From Thiotrichales bacterium (lineage in GTDB: Bacteria > Pseudomonadota > Gammaproteobacteria > Thiomicrospirales > Thiomicrospiraceae): a stretch of 15,876 bases of DNA. The stretch's first letter is position 1. Each line of letters starts with the position of its first letter. Under the pieces are notes generated by a model. The model saw only the letters and a list, made by a program, of their open reading frames with translations. It had not been told where the DNA came from and did no database searches. The position numbers and the translations under genes are program-made. Positions 9,306 to 14,918 of this stretch are shown piece by piece. The DNA lies in the NCBI GenBank assembly GCA_027036095.1, contig JALVTA010000226.1, positions 1 to 15,876 on the forward strand. The letters run 5' to 3'.

Positions 9306-9323
9306 AAATCGGGGGAGACCCCG
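9306..9323 (-). terminator. Possible weak intrinsic terminator after the bactofilin gene
   Basis: Directly after the bactofilin TGA, the minus strand has a 5-bp stem CGGGG/CCCCG (9319-9323 with 9310-9314) with a 4-base loop, followed by ATTTT. The stem is short and the T run is only four, so termination would be partial. It would separate the leu-peptidase-bactofilin transcript from the asd-truA-trp transcript. Confidence 0.35.
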
Positions 9324-9803
9324 TCAGCGGGCCATCTCCTCAGCCGGTTCCACCACCTCGCCTTCGGTTGCCTCCGTCCGGCGGCCCAGGGCGGCCACCT
9401 GCTCGGGCGCCACCAGGTTCAGCTCCAGCACGGCGATGTCGCCCGCCTCGCCCAGATCCATGCTCTGGCCGAGGAAGCGGCCGCCCTCCTCGATGGTCAT
9501 GCGGCCGGTGTGCAGCTCGCCCCGCACCGTGCCGGCGGCCATGATATCCAGCTGCTCGCACACGATGCGCCCGTCCACCTCGCCGTTGACCACCAGATGC
9601 TTCGCCTTGACGGCTCCCTCTATGCGCCCGCGCGGGCCGACGATTACCTCCGCCTCGGAGGCCACCAGCCCTTCGACAGTGCCCTCCACATAGAGCGGCC
9701 CCTTCAGCCCCTCTATTTCTCCGCGGATGACGCTGCCTTCGGCGATGACGGTGGCGCCAGTTCCCTTACGTACCTGCCGGCCTGACTTGCCAAAGAGTCC
9801 CAT
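9324..9803 (-). CDS. Bactofilin family cytoskeletal protein
   Basis: Bactofilins form nucleotide-independent filaments from a beta-helical core, often on the inner membrane, and help set cell shape, stalks or polarity. The 159-residue product has a short N-terminus (MGLFGKSGRQVRK). The repetitive core, at about 18-115, has regular Gly/Val/Glu turns such as AEGSVIRGEIEG, YVEGTVEGLV, GRIEGAVKA and VNGEVDGRIV. An acidic tail follows. The hydrophobic-basic start resembles the membrane-targeting ends described for some bactofilins; this part is inference. I chose ATG 9803 because AGGTGAGG (9812-9819) lies eight bases upstream and the core begins just after. This start overlaps the end of the peptidase gene by 91 bp in another frame. 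The peptidase-bactofilin pairing matches Csd1-CcmA of Helicobacter pylori, so they probably act together. Confidence 0.9.
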   Translation of the reverse strand: MGLFGKSGRQVRKGTGATVIAEGSVIRGEIEGLKGPLYVEGTVEGLVASEAEVIVGPRGRIEGAVKAKHLVVNGEVDGRIVCEQLDIMAAGTVRGELHTGRMTIEEGGRFLGQSMDLGEAGDIAVLELNLVAPEQVAALGRRTEATEGEVVEPAEEMAR

Positions 9804-10675
9804 GGCACTTGCCTCACCTGTTTGAAAATCGAGCGGAAATCCTGCAGCGTCCAGCGGGTAAACGGCCGCGGATCCAGCGCCCGCTGGATGAACGACAGCT
9901 GATAATGCAGGTGGGAGCCGGTGGACAGCCCCGTATTGCCCATCAGGCCGATCACCTGCCCCTTGTGCACCACCTCGCCGTTGCTGACCAGCACCTTGCT
10001 TAGGTGCCCATACAGCGTGCGGAAGCCGAAAGCGTGATCCAGCAGCACCATCTTGCCGTAACCGCTCGTCTTGTGATAACCGGCGTACTCCACCACACCA
10101 TCGGCGGTGGCAATGACCTTGTCGCCGGTTCTGCCCCGGTAGTCCAGCCCCTTGTGGAACTCCCGACTGCCGGTGACCGGATGCTTGCGCCAGCCGAAAC
10201 GGGAGGAGATGCCGGCAAAACGCACCACGGGATGGCCATTGGGAACCACCTGCAGCAGGTAGCGCTTGGTGCCCGCATCCACATGCACCCGCGCGATGCG
10301 CGCCTCCAGTGGCAGCTCCGCCGCCGGCGCCGCCCCCAGCATGGCTTCGATGGCCTTGACCGAAGCATCCAGCTCGGCCAGCCGCGCCCCCTTCTCCTCC
10401 AGCTGGGCATTGAGCGCGTTGTTGCGCTGCTGCAGCGCCGAAAGCATCTGCGCCAGCCGCCCCAGCGTCTGCTCGTAGCGCTGCACGGCCGCCTCGCGGC
10501 GCTGATGCAGCAGCTCCACCTCGTGGTTGAGCAGCATCATGTAGGTGACGCTCAGCAGCACCAGCACCGCCAGCGCCACCAACCCCCACCAGAAGAACCG
10601 CTTCACCAGCTGGTTGAAGGTGTAGTGCCGCGCCCCATGCGCGTCACTGATAGTAATGGTGAAGTGGTTCTTCAT
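9713..10675 (-). CDS. Membrane-anchored M23 (LytM) peptidoglycan endopeptidase
   Basis: This 320-residue protein has one membrane segment (about 28-48), a periplasmic coiled coil (about 52-115) and a LytM domain (about 155-270). The zinc and catalytic residues are all present: H174 and D178 in HKGLDYRG, H224 in LYGHLS, and H255 and H257 in GSHLHYQ. It should therefore be an active metallopeptidase cutting peptide cross-links in peptidoglycan, unlike degenerate EnvC/NlpD-type activators. The N-terminus (HFTITISDAHGARHYT) is like that of peptidases paired with bactofilins. The gene begins 6 bp after the leuB stop, has no good ribosome site, and may rely on coupling to leuB. Its last 30 codons overlap the bactofilin gene. 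The tail after residue 270 is family-variable. The exact bond cut cannot be told from sequence. Confidence 0.9.
   Translation of the reverse strand: MKNHFTITISDAHGARHYTFNQLVKRFFWWGLVALAVLVLLSVTYMMLLNHEVELLHQRREAAVQRYEQTLGRLAQMLSALQQRNNALNAQLEEKGARLAELDASVKAIEAMLGAAPAAELPLEARIARVHVDAGTKRYLLQVVPNGHPVVRFAGISSRFGWRKHPVTGSREFHKGLDYRGRTGDKVIATADGVVEYAGYHKTSGYGKMVLLDHAFGFRTLYGHLSKVLVSNGEVVHKGQVIGLMGNTGLSTGSHLHYQLSFIQRALDPRPFTRWTLQDFRSIFKQVRQVPWDSLASQAGRYVRELAPPSSPKAASSAEK
9812..9819 (-). promoter_or_regulatory. Ribosome binding site that fixes the bactofilin start
   Basis: The minus strand reads AGGTGAGG, eight bases before ATG 9803. It lies inside the peptidase coding region. It supports a real 91-bp overlap of the two genes rather than a later start. 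Confidence 0.7.
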
Positions 10676-10681
10676 GAAGGC

Positions 10682-11755
10682 TTACAGGGCGGCCACCACC
10701 GCATCGCCCATGGCGGAGCAGCTCACCTTCTCGGTGCCTTCCGTCCAGATGTCGGCGGTACGCAGGCCCTGATCCAGCACCTTGCTGACCGCCTGCTCGA
10801 TGCGATCCGCCAGTTCCGGCGCGCCCAGCGAATAGCGCAGCATCATGGCGGCGGAGAGAATGGTGGCCAGCGGGTTGGCGATGTCCTGACCGGCGATATC
10901 CGGCGCAGAGCCGTGGGACGGCTCGTACATGCCCTTGTTCTCACTGTTGAGCGAAGCCGACGGCAGCATGCCGATGGAGCCGGTCAGCATGGAAGCCTCG
11001 TCGGAAAGAATGTCGCCGAACATGTTGCCGGTGAGCATCACGTCGAACTGCTTGGGCCAGCGCACCAGCTGCATGGCCGCATTGTCCACCAGCATGTGCT
11101 CCAGCTCCACGTCGGGATACTCCTTCGCCACCTCGGTGACCACCTCCTTCCACAGCTCGGTCACCTCCAGCACATTGGACTTGTCGATGGAGGTCACCTT
11201 GCGGTTGCGCTTCTGCGCCGCCTGGAAGGCCACATGGGCGATGCGGCGGATCTCCGATTCGGAATAGACGTAGGTGTTGAAACCCTCGCGCTCGCCGTTA
11301 TCCAGCGTGCGGATGCCGCGCGGCTGTCCGAAGTAAATGCCGCCGGTCAGCTCGCGCACGATGAGGATGTCCAGCCCGCTGACCACCTCCGGCTTGAGGC
11401 TGGAAGCATGGGCCAGCTGCGGATAGAGCATGGCCGGACGCAGGTTGGCGAACAGCTCCAGCCCGGAACGCAGCCCCAGCAGCCCCTTCTCCGGGCGCTT
11501 GTCCCGTGGCAGGCTGTCATACTGTGGCCCGCCCACGGCCCCCAGCAGAATGGCGTCTGCCTCCCTTGCAGCCGTCATGGTGTCTTCCGGCAGCGGCGAG
11601 CCGGTCTCATCATAGGCGGCGCCGCCCACCAGCCCTTCCTGCATCTCGATGTCCAGCGCCCCTTCTTCCTTCAGACGGTCGAGCACCTTGACCGCCTGGG
11701 CGGTAATTTCCGGGCCGATGCCGTCGCCGGGCAGAATCAGAACCTTCTTGCTCAT
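10682..11755 (-). CDS. leuB: 3-isopropylmalate dehydrogenase
   Basis: LeuB oxidatively decarboxylates 3-isopropylmalate with NAD+ to 2-ketoisocaproate precursor, the third step of leucine synthesis. The 357-residue product begins MSKKVLILPGDGIGPEIT. It has LIVRELTGGIYFG in the substrate region and EPSHGSAPDIAGQDIANP in the NAD-binding region, both diagnostic of IPMDH rather than isocitrate dehydrogenase. I chose ATG 11755, where the conserved N-terminus starts and GAGG lies eight bases upstream. The open frame extends to 11866 without family similarity. It lies 10 bp after leuD, and the M23 peptidase starts 6 bp after its TAA. Confidence 0.97.
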   Translation of the reverse strand: MSKKVLILPGDGIGPEITAQAVKVLDRLKEEGALDIEMQEGLVGGAAYDETGSPLPEDTMTAAREADAILLGAVGGPQYDSLPRDKRPEKGLLGLRSGLELFANLRPAMLYPQLAHASSLKPEVVSGLDILIVRELTGGIYFGQPRGIRTLDNGEREGFNTYVYSESEIRRIAHVAFQAAQKRNRKVTSIDKSNVLEVTELWKEVVTEVAKEYPDVELEHMLVDNAAMQLVRWPKQFDVMLTGNMFGDILSDEASMLTGSIGMLPSASLNSENKGMYEPSHGSAPDIAGQDIANPLATILSAAMMLRYSLGAPELADRIEQAVSKVLDQGLRTADIWTEGTEKVSCSAMGDAVVAAL

Positions 11756-11765
11756 TCCTTCATCC

Positions 11766-12440
11766 TCAGATCTGGTTGTACTTTTCCGCAATCTCGCGCA
11801 GGTGCAGGAACAGCCACGGGGCTTCCTGCTTGCGCCGTTCCTCATAGGCGCGGATCTCATCGGCATGCTGCAGCGTCAGCCCGATGTCGTCCAGCCCTTC
11901 CAGCAGGCAGTGGCGGCGGAAGGGATCCACTTCAAAGTGGATCACCTCACCGTCGGGTTTGGTGATGGTCTGCGCCTCCAGATCCACGGTGAGCATGTAG
12001 CCTTCCTGCGCCTCCACCTCCCTGAACAGCTGATCCACCGTCTCTTCCGGCAGCACGATGGGCAGAATGCCGTTCTTGAAGCAGTTGTTGAAGAAGATTT
12101 CGGCAAAGCTGGGGGCAATGATCACATCAAAGCCATAGTCCTTCAGCGCCCAGGGGGCATGCTCCCGGCTGGAGCCGCAACCGAAGTTCTCCCGCGCCAG
12201 CAGGATCTTCGCACCCTGATAGCGGGGCTGATTGAGCACGAAATCCGGGTTGAGCGGCCGGTTACTGCAGTCCTGCCCCGGCTCGCCCACATCCAGATAG
12301 CGCCACTCGTCAAACAGGTTGGGGCCGAAGCCGGTGCGCCGGATCGACTTGAGAAACTGCTTGGGGATGATGGCATCCGTATCCACATTTGCCCGATCCA
12401 GCGGGGCCACAATGGCGGTCAGACGTCCGAACTTTTCCAT
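11766..12440 (-). CDS. leuD: 3-isopropylmalate dehydratase small subunit
   Basis: LeuD is the swivelling small subunit of isopropylmalate isomerase and works with LeuC to convert 2- to 3-isopropylmalate. The 224-residue product shows DTDAIIPKQFLK (about 21-32) and LARENFGCGSSREHAPWAL (81-99), the substrate-binding loop of the family. The length fits the proteobacterial form. Its ATG lies 12 bp after the leuC stop and has a perfect TAAGGAGG ribosome site. leuB follows after 10 bp. Confidence 0.97.
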   Translation of the reverse strand: MEKFGRLTAIVAPLDRANVDTDAIIPKQFLKSIRRTGFGPNLFDEWRYLDVGEPGQDCSNRPLNPDFVLNQPRYQGAKILLARENFGCGSSREHAPWALKDYGFDVIIAPSFAEIFFNNCFKNGILPIVLPEETVDQLFREVEAQEGYMLTVDLEAQTITKPDGEVIHFEVDPFRRHCLLEGLDDIGLTLQHADEIRAYEERRKQEAPWLFLHLREIAEKYNQI

Positions 12441-12447
12441 GACCGGG

Positions 12448-12455
12448 CCTCCTTA
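12448..12455 (-). promoter_or_regulatory. Consensus ribosome binding site of leuD, overlapping the leuC stop
   Basis: The minus strand reads TAAGGAGG, seven bases before the leuD ATG. Its first three bases are the leuC stop codon. This full match to the anti-Shine-Dalgarno sequence contrasts with the weak site of leuC. It suggests that ribosomes ending leuC re-start efficiently to balance the two subunits. Confidence 0.85.
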
Positions 12456-13868
12456 CAGAAATTCACGCACATCGACGAAATGGCCGGCGATGGCCGCCGC
12501 GGCCGCCATCTGCGGGCTGACCAGGTGGGTGCGCCCGCCAGCGCCCTGTCTGCCTTCGAAATTGCGGTTGGAAGTGGAGGCACAGTGCTTCTTCGGCGGC
12601 AGACGGTCGGCGTTCATGGCCAGACACATGGAGCAGCCCGGGTTGCGCCACTCGAAGCCGGCCTCCTTGAAGATGACATCCAGCCCTTCCTCTTCCGCCT
12701 GTTTCTTGACCAGACCGGAGCCGGGCACCACCAGTGCCTGCTCCACGCGGTCGGACACCTTGTGCCCCTTGACCACCTCGGCGGCGGCGCGCAGATCCTC
12801 GATGCGGGAATTGGTGCAGGAGCCGATGAAGACATAATCCACGGGAATGTCGGTCGCCTTCATGCCCGCTTCCAGCCCCATGTATTCCAGCGCACGACGC
12901 ATGCCATTGGCCTTGACCGGATCACTTTCGTAATCGGGGTTGGGCACGGTGCCGTCGATGTCGATGACCATCTCCGGCGAGGTACCCCAGCTCACCTGCG
13001 GCTTGATCTGCGCGCCGTCGAACTCGATGACCACGTCAAACTCCGCATCCGGGTCGGAATGGAGCGTCTTCCAGTGCTCCACCGCCCTGTCCCACAGCTC
13101 GCCGGTGGGCGCGAAGGGACGCCCCTTCACATATTCGATGGTCTTCTCGTCCACCGCCACCATGCCGGCACGCGCGCCTGCCTCGATGGCCATGTTGCAC
13201 ACGGTCATGCGCCCTTCGATGGACATATCGCGGAACACCTGCCCGCCAAACTCGATGGCATAGCCGGTGCCACCGGCGGTGCCGATCTCGCGGATGATGT
13301 AGAGGATCACGTCCTTCGGCCCCACACCCGGCTGCAGCTGCCCGTCCACCTTGATGAGCATGTTCTTCATCTTCTTCTGGATCAGGCACTGGGTAGCCAG
13401 CACATGCTCCACCTCGGAGGTGCCGATGCCGTGGGCCAGACAGCCCAGCGCGCCATGGGTAGAGGTGTGGGAGTCACCGCACACCACGGTCATACCCGGC
13501 AGGGTCGCCCCTTCCTCCGGCCCCACCACATGCACGATGCCCTGACGGAGATCGCCCATGGGGAACTCCAGAATGCCGAATTCCCTGGCGTTCTTGTCCA
13601 GCGTGAGCACCTGAATGCGGGAAATGGGGTCTTCGATGGTCTCCGGCCCGCCTTTGAGTTCCGTGGTGGGCACATTGTGATCCGGTGTCGCCAGATTGGC
13701 GTCCACCCGCCACGGCTTGCGGCCGGCCAGTCGCAGACCTTCGAAGGCCTGCGGGGAGGTCACTTCATGCAGCAGATGCCGGTCGATATAGATGAGCGCG
13801 GTGCCGTCTTCCTCCTGACGCACCACATGTTCGTCCCAGAGCTTGTCGTAAAGGGTCTTTCCTGCCAT
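12453..13868 (-). CDS. leuC: 3-isopropylmalate dehydratase large subunit
   Basis: LeuC is the [4Fe-4S] subunit of isopropylmalate isomerase in leucine synthesis. The 471-residue product has all three cluster cysteines: C351 in VFIGSCTNSR, and C412 and C415 in NPGCSMCLAMN. It also has VVCGDSHTSTHGALG (128-142), a signature of the aconitase family. The length matches the bacterial LeuC form that pairs with a separate LeuD. It is the first gene of the minus-strand block, transcribed from an extended -10 promoter in the gap to queE. The ribosome site before ATG 13868 is weak. No leucine-rich leader peptide fits in the short leader, so classical leu attenuation is unlikely. Confidence 0.97.
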   Translation of the reverse strand: MAGKTLYDKLWDEHVVRQEEDGTALIYIDRHLLHEVTSPQAFEGLRLAGRKPWRVDANLATPDHNVPTTELKGGPETIEDPISRIQVLTLDKNAREFGILEFPMGDLRQGIVHVVGPEEGATLPGMTVVCGDSHTSTHGALGCLAHGIGTSEVEHVLATQCLIQKKMKNMLIKVDGQLQPGVGPKDVILYIIREIGTAGGTGYAIEFGGQVFRDMSIEGRMTVCNMAIEAGARAGMVAVDEKTIEYVKGRPFAPTGELWDRAVEHWKTLHSDPDAEFDVVIEFDGAQIKPQVSWGTSPEMVIDIDGTVPNPDYESDPVKANGMRRALEYMGLEAGMKATDIPVDYVFIGSCTNSRIEDLRAAAEVVKGHKVSDRVEQALVVPGSGLVKKQAEEEGLDVIFKEAGFEWRNPGCSMCLAMNADRLPPKKHCASTSNRNFEGRQGAGGRTHLVSPQMAAAAAIAGHFVDVREFL

Positions 13869-13890
13869 GGCCTGTCGCTCTTAACGGATG

Positions 13891-13918
13891 TTTAATCGGG
13901 AAATTATAGCAGTAAAAT
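13891..13918 (+). promoter_or_regulatory. Possible sigma70-type promoter for queE
   Basis: TAAAAT (13913-13918, five of six consensus bases) stands 16 bases after TTTAAT (13891-13896, a poor -35). It lies 29 bases before the queE ATG and overlaps the leuC promoter on the other strand. The -35 is weak, so this call is tentative. Confidence 0.4.
13903..13911 (-). promoter_or_regulatory. Extended -10 promoter for leuC
   Basis: The minus strand reads TGCTATAAT: a perfect -10 hexamer with the TGn extension, 34 bases before the leuC ATG. No good -35 hexamer stands 17 bases upstream, which is usual for extended -10 promoters. The transcript would start near 13896, giving a leader of about 28 bases. 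Confidence 0.65.
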
Positions 13919-13947
13919 GTGGCTTTCCCTTTCCGGAGCCCGCGCCG

Positions 13948-14580
13948 ATGGCCTACCGCATCAAGGAAGTGTTCTACTCGCTGCAGGGCGAGGGATTTCA
14001 CAGCGGCCGCCCGGCCATTTTCTGCCGCTTCAGCCACTGCAACCTGTGGACGGGGCTGGAAAAGGACCGTGCCCGCGCCATCTGCCGCTTCTGCGATACG
14101 GATTTTGTCGGCACCGACGGACAGAACGGCGGCGTGTTCGACAGCGCCGAAGCCCTGACCCGACACCTGCTCACCTTCTGGCCCGACCCGGACGTATTCC
14201 CTTTCGTGGTGCTCACAGGCGGCGAACCGCTGCTGCAGGTGGACGCGGCACTGATCGACGCCCTCCACGCCGCCAGCTTTGAAATCGCCGTAGAAACCAA
14301 CGGCACGCTGGAAGCTCCGGCAGGCATCGACTGGCTCTGCGTCAGCCCCAAGGCCGGTGCACCGCTGAAGCAGACTCATGGCAATGAGCTCAAGCTGGTC
14401 TATCCTCAGCCCGACCTGCCCCCTGAAAAGGTCGCCCACCTGTCATTCGACCATTTCTATCTGCAGCCCATGGACGGACCGAATGCCGCGGCCAACACCC
14501 GTGCGGCGCTTGCCTGGTGCCTGCGGCACCCTCAGTGGAAACTGAGCCTGCAGCTGCACAAGATTCTAGACATTGACTGA
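13948..14580 (+). CDS. queE: 7-carboxy-7-deazaguanine synthase (queuosine pathway)
   Basis: QueE is a radical SAM enzyme that contracts the ring of 6-carboxytetrahydropterin to 7-carboxy-7-deazaguanine, on the way to queuosine in tRNA. The 210-residue product begins MAYRIKEVFYSLQGEG. It carries the CX14CX2C cluster motif (C31, C46, C49) of the proteobacterial subtype described for Burkholderia QueE, instead of the usual CX3CX2C. LTGGEPLLQVD (GGEP at 91-94) is the SAM-binding motif, and AVETNGT follows. I chose ATG 13948, with GGAG nine bases upstream. The frame is open to 13888, but those residues do not belong to the family. It stands alone: no queC, queD or queF is in the window. It points away from leuC and toward the tRNA terminator. 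Confidence 0.95.
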   Translation: MAYRIKEVFYSLQGEGFHSGRPAIFCRFSHCNLWTGLEKDRARAICRFCDTDFVGTDGQNGGVFDSAEALTRHLLTFWPDPDVFPFVVLTGGEPLLQVDAALIDALHAASFEIAVETNGTLEAPAGIDWLCVSPKAGAPLKQTHGNELKLVYPQPDLPPEKVAHLSFDHFYLQPMDGPNAAANTRAALAWCLRHPQWKLSLQLHKILDID

Positions 14581-14584
14581 AACG

Positions 14585-14622
14585 AAAAAGCCCCGCAAGG
14601 AGGAGGGGGAACCTTGCGGGGC
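14585..14622 (-). terminator. Intrinsic terminator of the tRNA-Ser/tRNA-Arg unit
   Basis: An 11-bp perfect GC-rich stem (14612-14622 with 14590-14600) with an 11-base loop is followed on the minus strand by five T. It lies 11 bases past the encoded CCA of tRNA-Arg, as expected for its terminator. On the plus strand no T run follows the stem, so it would not be a proper terminator for queE, whose stop is 9 bases away. It may still protect the queE mRNA end. Confidence 0.85.
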
Positions 14623-14633
14623 CGGGAGGTGTA

Positions 14634-14710
14634 TGGCGCGCTCGGGAGGACTCGAACCTCCAACCGCCTGGTTCGTAGCCAGGTACTCTATCCAGTTGAG
14701 CTACGAGCGC
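14634..14710 (-). tRNA. tRNA-Arg (anticodon ACG)
   Basis: The minus strand folds into a 77-base cloverleaf with the 3' CCA encoded. The acceptor stem is GCGCTCG/CGAGCGC, with discriminator G. The D arm is GCTC/GAGT-like. The anticodon stem CCTGG/CCAGG has loop CTACGAA (anticodon ACG), and the T arm GGAGG/CCTCC has loop TTCGAGT. A34 is normally deaminated to inosine by TadA so that CGU, CGC and CGA are read. The gene has its own promoter and a terminator just downstream. Confidence 0.97.
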
Positions 14711-14728
14711 TGAATTCGATAGGCGCGG

Positions 14729-14757
14729 ATTGTAGTGTCGCCGTTTGGCACTGTCAA
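14729..14757 (-). promoter_or_regulatory. Strong sigma70 promoter of tRNA-Arg
   Basis: The minus strand has TTGACA (14752-14757, perfect) and TACAAT (14729-14734, five of six) with a 17-base spacer. A GC-rich stretch (CCGCGCC) follows the -10, as in stable-RNA promoters under stringent (ppGpp) control. It fills the 64-bp gap between the two tRNA genes. Confidence 0.85.
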
Positions 14758-14774
14758 GGCCGAAGCCGTGAAAA

Positions 14775-14867
14775 TGGCGGTGAAGGAGGGATTCGAACCC
14801 TCGATGGGCCTGTTAAGCCCATACTCCCTTAGCAGGGGAGCGCCTTCAGCCTCTCGGCCACTTCACC
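14775..14867 (-). tRNA. tRNA-Ser (anticodon GCU)
   Basis: This is a 93-base class II tRNA on the minus strand with encoded CCA. The acceptor is GGTGAAG/CTTCACC with discriminator G. The anticodon stem CTCCC/GGGAG has loop CTGCTAA (anticodon GCT), which reads AGU and AGC. A long variable arm with GGGC/GCCC pairing is present, as serine tRNAs require. The T arm is GAGGG/CCCTC with loop TTCGAAT. It lies 64 bp upstream of tRNA-Arg on the same strand. Confidence 0.97.
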
Positions 14868-14883
14868 GTCATGTGCGGGGCGT

Positions 14884-14912
14884 ATCTTACTGACCCGCTC
14901 GTCATTTGTAAA
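14884..14912 (-). promoter_or_regulatory. Sigma70 promoter of tRNA-Ser
   Basis: The minus strand has TTTACA (14907-14912, five of six) and TAAGAT (14884-14889, four of six) with a 17-base spacer. A GC-rich discriminator (CGCCCCGC) leads to a start about 10 bases before the tRNA. The -35 lies 6 bp from the stop codon of the diguanylate cyclase gene, so the two are probably separate transcription units. Confidence 0.75.
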
Positions 14913-14918
14913 GGCGCC

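Noticed and set aside
9804..10589. Bactofilin fused to a 262-residue upstream extension in the same frame
   Set aside because: The extension is the shadow of the M23 peptidase gene. The bactofilin has its own ribosome site and ATG at 9803.
11756..11866. Earlier leuB start at 11866
   Set aside because: This stretch lies inside leuD, and IPMDH sequences start at MSKK (11755), which has GAGG eight bases upstream.
10004..13895. Long plus-strand frames (653 and 748 codons) opposite leuB, leuD, leuC and the peptidase
   Set aside because: They have the same cause: they mirror codon bias of the true minus-strand genes and lack ribosome sites and family motifs.
13888..13947. Earlier queE start at 13888
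   Set aside because: The 20 extra residues are not part of the family and cover the promoter region. GGAG precedes ATG 13948.
14590..14622. Bidirectional terminator serving queE as well
   Set aside because: The stem is perfect, but the plus strand has no T run after it, so only the minus-strand direction is supported.
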